A DNA stretch of 64,000 nucleotides from Prorocentrum cordatum (taxonomy: Eukaryota; Sar; Dinophyceae; Prorocentrales; Prorocentraceae). The position numbers and the translations under genes were made by a program. Below, one piece after another: positions 33,261 through 42,714 of this stretch. The number at the start of each line of letters is the position of its first letter. Position 1 is the first letter of the stretch. The stretch is from the NCBI GenBank assembly GCA_963575745.1, contig CAUYUJ010019087.1:123852-187851 (forward strand). The letters run 5' to 3'. The notes beneath the pieces are model-generated. The model was given only the letters and a program-made list of their open reading frames with translations, was not told the DNA's origin and did not search any database.

Positions 33261-33850
33261 TAGGGTTATGGGGTCCAGAACCGGAATCCTGATCGAAGGG
33301 GAGCTTAAGCAGAGGACGTGGAGAGAAGGCCAGGGGGGCCGAATATTCAAGACAAACGGCCAGTGGGCGAGTGCTCCAGTCGCTGGAATGGTGGGATCCT
33401 GTCGGGCTTCCAACACGCCGAGAGACGACCATTTGCCCGCGAGCCACAACGAACGCCCTCGAACCGTCCCGAAGATCGGGCAGCAGGTAGTCCTGAGCTG
33501 GACCGGATCCTGAAGTCGGATCAAATCGGACACGGATCGGATCGCCAACGAATCGTCCCGAATCGAATCGAAATCGGATCGCCGTGCCCAGCTCCAGCTG
33601 GCCCTTGTCGATGCTGGTGAGTCGAACCGAATCGAGGCGGAACATAGGCGGCCCTGAGCCTTGGCGGGGAAGTGCTAATATCAATAAAGCGACGCTCCCA
33701 TTGATTCGTGGACCGTTGCTGGCAAGTGCCATCGGAGAAGGCTCGTGCACGCTCCGTCAGAGTTGGGGCGGCGTGCTAAACCAGAAAGAGTACCTCTGCT
33801 CTCCAAGAAGTCTTCTGGAGGCCCTCCAACCCGGGCCAGAGTACTTACAG
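33260..33850. other. No recognisable gene; GAATCGG repeat at 33510-33650
   Basis: The GATCGGATCG/GAATCGAATCG repeat matches the types at 18.1 and 56.8 kb. The long minus-strand frame has no recognisable features. Confidence 0.5.
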
Positions 33851-33980
33851 GGGGTCGGAGGATTGAACCGCATCGCCGACGAATAGGTGATGAAACGGCG
33901 ACATACAGATGGGGGAAATTAGGCGCCGGATCGAGCAGCATCGCTGGTGTTTCGGCGATGCGGCGCGATCCTCCGACCCC
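33851..33980. mobile_element. Foldback element, family G copy 1
   Basis: 27-bp arms: GGGGTCGGAGGATTGAACCG plus CATCGCC at the left, GGCGATG plus CGGCGCGATCCTCCGACCCC at the right (33954-33980), matching at 24 of 27. Related to 55481-55619 and to a fragment at 16641-16675. Confidence 0.9.
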
Positions 33981-34282
33981 ATCTTTGAAGGTCTCCAGAA
34001 GCCTCTCAAGGCCATCCTCTAGCCGGTATCCAAACTCTATCCTGTCTTGATTTTTTACAGGCTAGGATCTCCGCGGACACGTCGTGGACGCTCACCCCGC
34101 GCCCAAACCTTGCTCAGCGGCCAGCAAAGACGATGAGCGCTGCTGCGAGGGGCCGAAAGGGTAACTCCACCAAGACGTCTGGTCAGCCAAGGAGGAGTTC
34201 AATGTACTGAACGGGGGTTGCTGAAGTTACCAGCCTGGAACATATCCCTATCCCTATGCTGGGCACCTCCTCATCACGAGGC

Positions 34283-34329
34283 CAATCTTAGGGATTCCCT
34301 TATTTTTTGAGGGCGAATCCCTAAGATTG
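34283..34329. repeat. Perfect 15-bp hairpin
   Basis: CAATCTTAGGGATTC (34283-34297) pairs exactly with GAATCCCTAAGATTG (34315-34329) around a 17-nt loop containing TTTTTT. A third partial copy (CAATCTCAGGGAT) follows at about 34351. Confidence 0.93.
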
Positions 34330-34844
34330 TCATCGCCTTTTGGCGTGTCAATCTCAGGGATAGGGCTACGTTCGAGGCTAGTAATGAGGGTGCCCCTGGC
34401 CCAAACTTTTCCCCCGATCTCTCGCTCCCTTCCTGGGAGCCCCCCTGGGGGCCCTCTGGGCCTCGTGCTGGGGCGCTCTGCATGCCGTGCGGGCCTCCCT
34501 TCTTGAGCCTCCCGGGAGCACCCCGGGCGGGGGGACGCCTCTGGCCACCACCCGTGCGGTCGCCTCGGCCTTCCAGGCCGTGGGAGCCTACAGGGCAGGT
34601 TTTAAGACATGTTTTTTTTGTACATATTTTTGTAAATCTGAGATTTTTACTACATGATGACTGCATGAGCAAATTGATGCATGAACGCATCGCTGTTTCT
34701 AGTACCAACTCCCTGCATTTTTAATACATGATCCGCACGCGGAGCATGCATTAAAAAACGGCACTGTAAAAGCGCCTCTGCGCCGAGCGCCTGCACCGGA
34801 GCTGCACGGCCCCATGGCTCCCCGTCCCTGGGGAACCCCACCGG

Positions 34845-34983
34845 TACCCATGCCTCTGCTCCCCGGAACTCTCTCGGGCTGCGTGCCGGCAAGGACTTCG
34901 AGGCAAGTCCAGCGGTGGCGACGCAGGCCTCCCAAGACCGAACAAAAAGGAAACGAGGCAGTGGGCAACGGTGCGGGTACCTT
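34845..34983 (+). mobile_element. Family F element
   Basis: Starts CGGTACCCATGCCTCTGCTCC and continues CTCTCGGGCTGCGTGCCGG, AGTCCAGCGGTGGCGACGC and GGAAACGAGGCA. It ends in CGGTGCGGGTACC. The outer GGTACC ends are inverted. Confidence 0.78.
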
Positions 34984-34993
34984 TCCCTCCTCA

Positions 34994-35658
34994 ACAATTA
35001 CTCAATATGAAAATACTCTCCCTCTTCCCCTGATGGCGTCCAGGTGATGGCCGCGCACCCTCCGCGTACTGTTTTTTACACACAGGATGCCCGGGAAATC
35101 CTGGGAAACGACTCTCGCTGAGGCGCCGGCGTCATTTTGTTCCCAAAATGCTGCTCTCGTTGAGGCGCCGGCCTCATTTCTGCCCCGAATCGTTCCGAAT
35201 CGTGCTCCCGCTGCAGCGTGGGCCTCATTTTCGGATCGGTGTTTGGCCTCCGTCGTTCAGGATGGCGTTCTCGCCCCAGCGCGGGCCTTTTTCTCGCGCG
35301 CCCATCCGCCCGCCACCACCGCGCCGCACCGCCACCACCACCACCACCACCACCACCACCACCACCACCACCACCACCACCACCACCACCACCACCACCA
35401 CCACCACCACCACCACCACCACCACCACCACCACCACCACCACCACCACCACCACCACCACCACCACCACCACCACCACCACGACAACCACGCACACACG
35501 CACGCACGCACGCACGTGCACCACCACCCACTACGCACGCGCGCGCGGAGCCACAGGTCCGCTACGACACGCGTCCGCGGATAGAGAAAATCAGCGCCAT
35601 GGTAAGGGATGGGAGGGAGGGGTAGGACGTCAGATATGACGCGAGCGCACCTAGCTTG
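34994..35658 (-). mobile_element. Family I dispersed repeat, copy B (inverted)
   Basis: Reverse complement of the ends of 20079-21137, including CTGTTTTTTACACACAGG, AATCGTGCTCCCGCTGCAGC, TTCAGGATGGCGTTCTCGCC, AATCAGCGCCATGGTAAGGG and TGACGCGAGCGCACCTAGCT. The core is a pure (CCA)n run instead of the GT/GTGC core of copy A. The segment around 35100-35165 is duplicated internally (GCTGAGGCGCCGGC, GTTGAGGCGCCGGC). Confidence 0.92.
35332..35482. repeat. Pure (CCA)n microsatellite, ~150 bp
   Basis: About 50 uninterrupted CCA units inside family I copy B. The poly-His, poly-Thr, poly-Pro, poly-Gly, poly-Val and poly-Trp frames here are translations of this run. Confidence 0.97.
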
Positions 35659-35699
35659 AGAGTCCCCACTCTTCCCCTACCCAGTCCGAGCTTCGGTCG

Positions 35700-36130
35700 C
35701 GCCGAACCGAGCAGCGGAGAGCTCAAGGCGGGTCGCGCCAACAGCGGACTCGGCCCCCGCCCGGCACGCAAATTTGGCTCGCCCGTGTGCCCGCACGCGC
35801 GGCATACACCCTCGCTAGGAGATTGAGAGAGAGAGGGATGGAAAGAGAGAAAGAGAGATAGAGAAAGATCAAGAGCGAGAGAGAGAGCGAAGCAAACCAA
35901 CAAAAAGAGAGAGGCAGACATGAAGAGAAGGACATAGGGAGGGCGAGAGAGAGAGAGAGAGCGACGAGGGATGGACAGGCTCTGGGGGGGGGGGGGGGGG
36001 AAACCTCGATGTGGAATCGGCGATGCGCCGCCGATTGATCGGCGCCGGGCCCCCGCAATCCGCACGCTCTCGGGCGGGATGGGCCATCGGCGAACCCCCC
36101 TCGGGGATCACGCGGAAGCCGCTCGAATCT
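35700..36130. other. No gene; GA-rich tract 35825-35965
   Basis: A purine-rich GAGAGAGA region, followed by a G-run at about 35987-36000 and a CGGCGATGCGCCGCCGATTGATCGGCG palindrome-like segment related to family G interiors. Confidence 0.55.
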
Positions 36131-36159
36131 GGAAGTCACTCTTTGATCTGAACCTGACG

Positions 36160-36316
36160 ACCTACCAGACCACCCCAACCCAACCCGAAGACCCGAATTT
36201 CGGGTTGGGGGGGGTAAGGGTTCCACACGTGTTTTTTCTATGTTTCCCGAACCCCCCCCACTGGAAATCGAGGGTAAATCTGAGCCTTCGGGTTGGGTTG
36301 GGGTGGTTTGGTGGAT
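36160..36316. mobile_element. Foldback element, family C copy 2
   Basis: 31-bp arms at 36160-36190 and 36286-36316, ends ACCTACCAGACCACCCCAAC and TTGGGGTGGTTTGGTGGAT. The ACCCGAATTTCGGGTT inner palindrome is conserved with copy 1. Confidence 0.93.
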
Positions 36317-36592
36317 GGTGAGAACTAGAGCCAGGCATTTTAAAAAGCTGCGCATCCGCAGCTGGAGTTCCTTGGTTTCCTTGTGCGATTGGCGGTCGAT
36401 GCGTCCCCCCGGAGCCTGACTCGGGGGCGTCCACAGGGGGGGGCGTTCCAAGACGCGGGGGCGCAAATCATGGCCGCCGGCACGTGCGCGGCCCAGGTGG
36501 GGCTGGGGACGTACTGAAATAGGAAGAGGCGCCATGAAATCTGGGGAGATGTCACGGCCCCCGCCATGATCTCCCCCCCCTTTTTGGACGCC

Positions 36593-36705
36593 CGAAATGG
36601 GTACGGAAAGAACACAGGCCGCGGCGGCGTGGACAGCGAGTCCTGTTCAAAATGACCAAGATCCGCTGCTGGGCATTGTGCCCACTCTTTCCGTGCCCCT
36701 TTCGC
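36593..36705. mobile_element. Foldback element, family H copy 2 (shorter, inverted)
   Basis: Ends CGAAATGGGTACGGAAAGA and TCTTTCCGTGCCCCTTTCG. The interior GCTGCTGGGCATTGTGCCC and GTCCTGTTCAAAATGACCAAG are the reverse complement of the left half of copy 1 (18741-18933). Confidence 0.85.
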
Positions 36706-36714
36706 TCGTGCAGA

Positions 36715-36875
36715 CCCCCTCGTCCTCGCCCCCCCTCCTGGCCGCCCCCGGCCGACCCCCGGGCGCTGCCCCTGGAGCAGGGAGACGGAGGGCCCAGGAG
36801 GGCGGCGCGCCGCCCCAGGAGCCTCGCTGGCCAGCGCGGCGGCCTCGGCGACAACCTGCGGGCATCTCGCGGGGG
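36715..36875 (-). CDS. Possible exon of an unidentified gene (partial)
   Basis: Minus-strand segment preceded by a CGCGAGATGCCCGCAG acceptor-like site near 36870. It encodes VVAEAAALASEAPGAARRP followed by GPSVSLLQGQRPG, with G or C at nearly all third positions. The family H foldback at 36593-36705 begins about 10 bp past its downstream edge on this strand, as an intron would. No domain was recognised, and the alanine-rich composition makes the call weak. Confidence 0.27.
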
Positions 36876-36959
36876 CGCCTTCTCTCCCGAGCGCGCTGCT
36901 CCCCGGCATCCTCCCCCGCTGCAGCGCTGCACAAAAACAACCGAGTAGTCACGATGCAC

Positions 36960-38200
36960 GCCAGGGATGCAATACCATTGACCAATATGAGAAAGACAAG
37001 GGCACGTGTTCCATCTATCTCTCGGCTTCTGAGGTGTCCAATGCCTTCTCAAGATCCCCAGGGCCATTGGTGGATCAGAAATTGGGGTAGGGCACCCACT
37101 GGCAGATTGGTTTCGTACTATTCAGATCAGCTAGCCTGTAGGGAGTCCCTGCTCAATGCAGAAAGACTGGTCCGCTTGATCACACCCCATGTTTTGCGGC
37201 ACGCTATGGAATTATCTTCCTCTGCTATTGCAACCCTTGCTATTGCAATGGCTTCCTGTGGCCACTCCAATGCCACCCCAACCATCGCCACACAATCGTC
37301 AAACTCAAAATTGGGGCAGAGTAAAGTATGCTGAACTAGAACAGAACAGATAATAACATAATGACGTCGAAGAGAATATGATTAGAGCACAGTCGGTTAC
37401 GCAAGTTCAAAACTGCTACAGCCGGGGTCCCTTCCAAACGCCCATTTCCCAATGATTCCTCGGTATTCCTTACGATCCCCTTGGATACCGAATACATCCC
37501 CTCCCTCTAATACTGAAAATGCTCAGCCCATAATGTGTCACGGACGTCAATTCCCAGGAATCAGTAAGCCATGACAGATCGCGGACACCAAAGATGAACA
37601 TCAACCGAACCGTACCCTACATTGTCTGCATTCGCAGAATGACTCGTGTTGCACATGGTGTACCCATAACGTGTGTGGAAATGATCAGATATGTGGGCCC
37701 CGTGTGATGTGCGATGTGCACAACGCGAAGCGTGAAGCATTTGAGCACTGGGAGGAGGAGCAGATCACTGTACGCGCGCTCCCCAGGGCACGCAAATCGG
37801 CCAAGCCGCGATACCCGTTTTGCTCGGTCATTGCGAATCGCAACGCTCTGGGCGCACGGCGAGCGCAAACACGAAACTGAAATAATTGCGACGGAGAGAC
37901 ATGGCTTGGCGGCCACGGTGTGAGGGTGCGGCACCAGGCCAAGCCTCCCGCATTACTACGACAGCGAGACTGTATTGTCTTATTGTACACGCGATCGTCG
38001 CATGCTGCATTGTATTGTCGTATTACCATTGCATTGTCTCAAATGGAGAGCGATCGCCGTTTTGTACAAGCGCCGCTCCGCCCCAGGATCCGGGCTCGTG
38101 GTATGCTGCTGTTGCGTGTGTTTAACCCTTTCCATACATCACCCCTCCCCTCCCCCCCCCCCTTCCATCTCTAGCCTGGGCGGCTGCGAGCGACGCTGTC
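36960..38200. other. No recognisable gene
   Basis: About 1.2 kb of moderate GC, mostly unique-looking sequence. Open frames are short and conflicting. A run of GTATTGTCGTATTACCATTG-type repeats is seen at 37965-38040. This is the downstream flank of the transporter gene. No clear polyadenylation tail (A-run) was seen. Confidence 0.5.
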
Positions 38201-38341
38201 GCGCTGCGGGTGCAAAAATGGCACGCGACTCGCGCCCCCCCCGCGGTGTCCGGGGGCGGGGGGGAAAAAGGCAAATCCTCCAGAGAGAGAGGCGCGGGCT
38301 GGTGGAGGGAGGATCGCATGATCATCCGCGCCGTCACGTGC

Positions 38342-40909
38342 TCAGATGGTCGAATCCTTGGCCGCATCGTCTTCGCTCGCCTCCTCCTTCTGCGGGGGAC
38401 CAGCCTTCACGTCGGCCACAATGCGGAGCGCCGTGATCGCGAGGATCGGGTTGAGCAGGGCCCAGCCCCCGATGATGTAGCCGAGCCCGTAGCCGACGCC
38501 GTTCCCGATGTCCCCGAGCTTGCCCTTAGCCGCTACGATGCCGTCGTTCTGGTCGTCCTGGACCCAGCATGTCGTCTCCTGCCCCAGCGCGCTGAGGCCG
38601 ATGGTCCACGCAGCGAGCAGAAGGACCCAGGCCACGCCGAAGGCGGCGGCGGTGCCCCAAAGTACCTTGCGCATGTCCCGCTTGTCCCCCCTGGCGAGGT
38701 ACGCGAGCATCGCCGCCATCCCCAAAAGGGAGAAGACGATCCCAGCCACGCTCAGGCTGCCCGCGGCCGTCAGGCCGCCGACGTCCGTGCAGAGGTCGCC
38801 GAGCGGGATGCAACAGGCCTTCGGCAAGGCGTCCGCGCTGCAGGACGACGCTGGGGCCGCAGCCCATTTGGTGCCAGACTGGCTGTAGTCGATGGCATAC
38901 GTTCGGGTGACCGCGGCGGACACGTTGGCGCACTGCGTCGCATGCAGGTCGCCACACCCAGTCAGCGCCTCACACCCACTCAGCCAATCCCCCGTCGTGG
39001 CGTCCGTGCACCCCTGCCACGACTCCTCGTACACGGTGTTGGCGCCCAGAACGGTGGAGAAGTCGCTCTGGTCAGCGCAAGCGGAGCTGAGGTCAGCCAT
39101 GCACGTCGCGAGGTGCGCATCGAGGTCCGTGCCCGTGAGAGGGCTCGGGGCCCAGCCCACCTCCTCCGCGAACATGGCGGAGCACGCGCTCCAGGCGCCG
39201 ATGCCGACGTGGTCCCGGGCGTCGAAGGACGCGTACTTCATGTCGGACCACTTGGCGTTCGGCACCGCCATCAGCATTACCAGGATCGAGTACCAGCCGA
39301 GCCCGTAGGCACAGGGCGCCAGCCACCACTGCCTCGCGCCACCGATGTCGGTACTGCCGATGTTCGACTCCTCCACCGCGGCGGACTGACCCTCGCCGTC
39401 CGCGGTGGCCATCTTCATGCTGGGCGGCATGAACGAGAAGTCCTTCTTGAGCGCCGCAGGCAGCCGCTCTGGGTGGTAGGCGCGCATGCCGAAGACGCAA
39501 GAGCCAGCGATCAGCAGGAGCAGGATCGGAAGGCCCACGAACACGAGCGCCGCCCAGTGCATCAGGGACAGCCCCAGGAGCAGGCCCGGAATGATCCCGA
39601 AGACGACGAATATGTAGGCGACAGGAAACCAGCGCAGGTCGGCGGCCACGCTACCCAATGCCCTGGCCATGGTGAGCGGAACGGCGCGCATGGCAGGGAT
39701 CGGGAACCAAATGAGCGCTCCGATGAGGTTGAAGAACAAGTGCGCAAACGCCACCGTCATGCCGGTCGCGACGTTCGAGCCCGCCAGCGCAGACAGCATG
39801 CCCGTGACGGTGGTGCCCACGTTCGCGCCGACGGTGAACGGGAACATCTTGTCGAGCTTGATGAGCCCGATTCCGACGAGCGGCGTCAGCGTCGAGGTTG
39901 TTATGCTGCTGCTCTGCATGAGGATGGTGATGCCCACGCCGAAGAGGATGAGGATGTAGTCGGCCACAAAGGGCACCGTCTTGAACTCCAGGTTCAGCAG
40001 CCCCTGCATCCAAATCGCGGCGCGGCCTCGGAAGATCGTTTGCAGCAGCTTGACCAGGAGGATAAGCGTGGTGGACAGCAAAACCAGGGAGATGACCAGC
40101 AGCAGCCACCCAGCCCCCTCGTCGCTCAGGGGGGTGTCCAGGAACATATGGTTGTCAAGGGTACGCTTGTTCTGGATGATCGACTGTGCCAGCAGGCCGT
40201 CCAGCGTCTCCTGGTCGTCTGCCTGTGCGACCTTAGTAACCAACTTCTTGTCCACAGAGATCAGGCGAGAGGTGACCGGCTTCGTGAGCTTCTTGATGAA
40301 GTCGACCTTCTCCTGCTTTTCCTGGTCCTCCTCGATGCCGGCGGACTCGACGAGGGCGCTGCCGATGTGGTAGAGCATGTGAGTGAAGTATTCGAGCGGG
40401 AGCAGGATGGTCACTGTCAACAGATTGAAGCAGTCGTGCACCGTTGCGCCCGCGAACGCCCGGCGGTACTGGTCAACGTCGCCCATGTGGGACATGCTGA
40501 CGATTGTATTGGTGACAGATGTGCCGATGTTCGCCCCCATGATCATGTAAATGGCGTTCTTGGGATCGATCAGGCCTGCCGCAGTCATCGTGATGATGAT
40601 GGAGGTGCTGGTCGACGAGGACTGCACTAGCACCGTCGCCAGGATCCCGAGGGAGCAGCCCGCGAACGGGTTGTCGAAGATGGCGTTGTTCCGGAAGACT
40701 TTCCCGGCGGTGGGGCCTCCGATGACCTTGAACGCGTTGCCCATCATGCTCAGGGAGATGAGGAAGATGTAGAGAAGCCCCACCGCCATCACCACCTTCA
40801 GCACCTGGATGATCACGAAGAGGACCTTCTCTGGGCCAGTCCGCTGCGACCACGCCTTATCTCCGGACTCCATCTGCTTCACATCCCACTTGGCTTCCAC
40901 GGCCGCCAT
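38342..40909 (-). CDS. Type II sodium/phosphate cotransporter (SLC34-like) with long C-terminal extension
   Basis: A complete 855-codon, intronless gene. The protein should be a membrane carrier that imports inorganic phosphate with sodium. It has the two inverted QSSS repeats that define the family: QSSSTSTS at residues 96-103 followed by GANIGTS at 125-131, and QSSSITTST at 332-340 followed by GANVGTT at 361-367. Hydrophobic segments surround them (about 30-56, 85-113, 158-182, 265-290, 315-350, 385-405, 427-470). Family members of animals are about 600-700 residues. Here residues 530-855 add about four more hydrophobic segments (533-551, 718-738, 749-773, 800-832) and a loop (555-715) with about eleven cysteines. 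The end is acidic. The ATG is the first in frame. A relict spliced leader lies about 100 bp upstream, so the locus probably derives from a reinserted mRNA that is still intact. Whether it is expressed cannot be seen. Confidence 0.93.
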   Translation of the reverse strand: MAAVEAKWDVKQMESGDKAWSQRTGPEKVLFVIIQVLKVVMAVGLLYIFLISLSMMGNAFKVIGGPTAGKVFRNNAIFDNPFAGCSLGILATVLVQSSSTSTSIIITMTAAGLIDPKNAIYMIMGANIGTSVTNTIVSMSHMGDVDQYRRAFAGATVHDCFNLLTVTILLPLEYFTHMLYHIGSALVESAGIEEDQEKQEKVDFIKKLTKPVTSRLISVDKKLVTKVAQADDQETLDGLLAQSIIQNKRTLDNHMFLDTPLSDEGAGWLLLVISLVLLSTTLILLVKLLQTIFRGRAAIWMQGLLNLEFKTVPFVADYILILFGVGITILMQSSSITTSTLTPLVGIGLIKLDKMFPFTVGANVGTTVTGMLSALAGSNVATGMTVAFAHLFFNLIGALIWFPIPAMRAVPLTMARALGSVAADLRWFPVAYIFVVFGIIPGLLLGLSLMHWAALVFVGLPILLLLIAGSCVFGMRAYHPERLPAALKKDFSFMPPSMKMATADGEGQSAAVEESNIGSTDIGGARQWWLAPCAYGLGWYSILVMLMAVPNAKWSDMKYASFDARDHVGIGAWSACSAMFAEEVGWAPSPLTGTDLDAHLATCMADLSSACADQSDFSTVLGANTVYEESWQGCTDATTGDWLSGCEALTGCGDLHATQCANVSAAVTRTYAIDYSQSGTKWAAAPASSCSADALPKACCIPLGDLCTDVGGLTAAGSLSVAGIVFSLLGMAAMLAYLARGDKRDMRKVLWGTAAAFGVAWVLLLAAWTIGLSALGQETTCWVQDDQNDGIVAAKGKLGDIGNGVGYGLGYIIGGWALLNPILAITALRIVADVKAGPPQKEEASEDDAAKDSTI

Positions 40910-41012
40910 CTTTATACGACTCTGCTGACTGTCTTCGTCCGGGAGTCCCCAGACGATCTGCCTCCCCCCCGAAGGCCTGCCTGCTTGAGCTGCAGGAGCT
41001 CGATAAAAACGG

Positions 41013-41035
41013 CTTGAGCCAAAAAATGGCTACGG
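41013..41035 (-). other. Relict dinoflagellate spliced leader upstream of the transporter gene
   Basis: Read on the minus strand: CCGTAGCCA, then six T, then GGCTCAAG. The known dinoflagellate spliced leader has the same sequence with four T. The leader is added only to mature mRNA, so its presence in genomic DNA upstream of an intronless gene marks retroposition of a trans-spliced transcript. A possible second remnant, CTGCAGCTCAAG, lies at about 40985-40996, nearer the ATG. Confidence 0.9.
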
Positions 41036-41039
41036 GAGG

Positions 41040-41280
41040 AGGAGGAAGAGGAGGAGGAGGAGGAGGAGGATGTGGGGAAGGAACAGGGACGAGGAGGGGA
41101 AGGGGGGGGGAGCGGGAGGAGGGGAAATGGGGGGCGCTGCCGCCTCGACCCCCTCCAGGCGGAAGCATGTGCAGCGGCAGCAGGACAAAGAGGCTGACGA
41201 GGATGCATGTGAGGATAAAGATGGAGTTGGATGATGAAGAGGATGAGGAGGATGATGACGAAGATGAAGATGAAGATGCG
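41040..41280. repeat. Purine-rich upstream flank of the transporter
   Basis: (GGA)n at 41035-41070 and (GAT/GAG)n at 41230-41275. No TATA-like or TTTT promoter motif could be identified with confidence. Confidence 0.6.
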
Positions 41281-41291
41281 GGCAATAGTTA

Positions 41292-41363
41292 TATCCACGT
41301 CCAGTGCGTCTTGGAGTCTTGGGCTCCCTTGCCCAGAAACCGTAGACGCACTGGATACGGATA
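41292..41363. repeat. Hairpin 1, TATCCACGTCCAGTGCGTC family
   Basis: TATCCACGTCCAGTGCGTC (41292-41310) pairs with GACGCACTGGATACGGATA (41345-41363) at 17 of 19 positions. Confidence 0.85.
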
Positions 41364-41390
41364 AAAATCTGGCCCCAAGAGGCTTGATTT

Positions 41391-41462
41391 TATCCAAATC
41401 CAGTGCGCCTCGGCGTTGTGGCACCTCTTCCCGAAAAGTCCAACACGCCCTGGATATGGATA
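41391..41462. repeat. Hairpin 2, same family as hairpin 1
   Basis: TATCCAAATCCAGTGCGCC (41391-41409) pairs with ACACGCCCTGGATATGGATA (about 41443-41462). The two hairpins are tandem copies about 100 bp apart. Confidence 0.8.
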
Positions 41463-41804
41463 TAAGTACTGCCCGCAGAAGATGAGATAATGTTGCATGG
41501 CAACCGTACGGCGTCGGTGGCTTGCGTCGGTGTTAGCGCCAACGCCGTCGGTCATATTAGCAGCAATATTGCAACACTAGCGCGTCTCTAATGGGGGAAA
41601 CGATTAAAAACAACTTTCTGGGGCGGACGATTAGAACAATTGTTTCGCGGGCCTCCTCGCCCCCGCAATAGCGGGGGGCAGGGCAGGCAGACCGGGGGCT
41701 GACAATTCGGGTTTGCCTGGAAGGCCAAGGGGGGGGGGGCACGGGGGGGCGATCCAGGGCGCGGGGGCCAGGGAGGTGGACGGGGTGACTTTTCAGGGCG
41801 AGCT

Positions 41805-41839
41805 CGTCCTCCTCCTCCTCCTCCGCCTCCTCCTCGTCC

Positions 41840-41874
<35 letters not shown>

Positions 41875-42025
41875 CTCCTCCTCGTCCTCGTTTTCCTCCT
41901 CCTTTTCCTCCTCCTCCTCCTCCTCCTCCTCGTCCTTCTCCTCCTCGTCATCGTCCTCCTCCTCCTTTTTCTCCGCTTCCTCCTCCTCGTTCTCCTCCTG
42001 TTCGTCCTCCTCTTCCCCCCCCCCG
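41805..42025. repeat. (CTC)n polypyrimidine tract
   Basis: About 220 bp of CCT/CTC with CGT and TTT interruptions. Leu- and Arg-rich frames on the two strands are not genes. Confidence 0.92.
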
Positions 42026-42079
42026 TCCGCAAGGACGAAGGCGGCCCTCTCGTTGTCTCGCCTCCCCTTTCCTCCTCGA

Positions 42080-42245
42080 TGTTATGTTCGGGGTCGCTGT
42101 GCGATGCCATGCTTTGCGTTGCAAAGATTTGTGATGCAATTCTGCACCACGCCACGACACGCCATGCTGTGACATACTACGCTTTGCGGTGCTCTTCAAC
42201 GCTCTGCCATGCCGTGATCTACAATGCATCGCGTACCCTTTCGGG
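42080..42245. repeat. Short GCAATGC/ATGCCATGC-type repeat
   Basis: Loose repetition of GATGCCATGCTTTGCG-like words without a fixed period. Nothing coding was recognised. Confidence 0.5.
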
Positions 42246-42284
42246 ATCATTGCCCTGCTCGACATCCAACTGTGCGAGTAGAGA

Positions 42285-42360
42285 GGGGATCTACGCCATG
42301 GTAAGGGATGGGAGGGAGGGGTAGGCTGTCATATGTGACGCGAGCGCACCTAGCTTGTCC
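42285..42360 (-). mobile_element. Family I terminal fragment, copy C
   Basis: CTACGCCATGGTAAGGGATG, GGAGGGAGGGGTAG and TGACGCGAGCGCACCTAGCT match the right end of copy B (35598-35655), same orientation. Only about 75 bp is kept, joined on the right to a (CTC)n tract. Confidence 0.88.
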
Positions 42361-42714
42361 TCCCCCCTCCTCCTCTTCCTCCTCCTCCTCATCCCCCACC
42401 TCCCAATCGCCGCGGCCGTCCGCAAGGACGACCGGCGGCCGTCCGCAAGGACGAGGGTGATCAAGCGCCTCTTCGAAAACCCCTTCCCTAATTACCCCGT
42501 CCCCCCTCCGCAATCCTCCCCCCGCGGCCGCGGGTGAACAAGCGAGCGAAGGAGGACCAAAAGAAAATCAGTTCCCCCAAAAGGGCAAAAGCAAACGCCA
42601 GGGGGCGGACGATTAAAAGAACAGTTTCCGGCGGCTGAATTCTATTAGTCCGCCCACCCAATCATTTTGGGGGGTCCGGGTGGGGTGGGGGGGTGGGCGA
42701 TTTTTTTCATCGTT

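Noticed and set aside
34283-34329. Rho-independent terminator
   Set aside because: The stem-loop lacks a following T-run on either strand, the T-run lies in the loop, and the genome is eukaryotic.
38210-40630. 806-codon open frame on the plus strand across the transporter gene
   Set aside because: It is the antisense shadow of a gene with strong G/C third-position bias. The translation is charged, low in hydrophobic residues and resembles nothing, while the minus strand gives a clear SLC34 protein.
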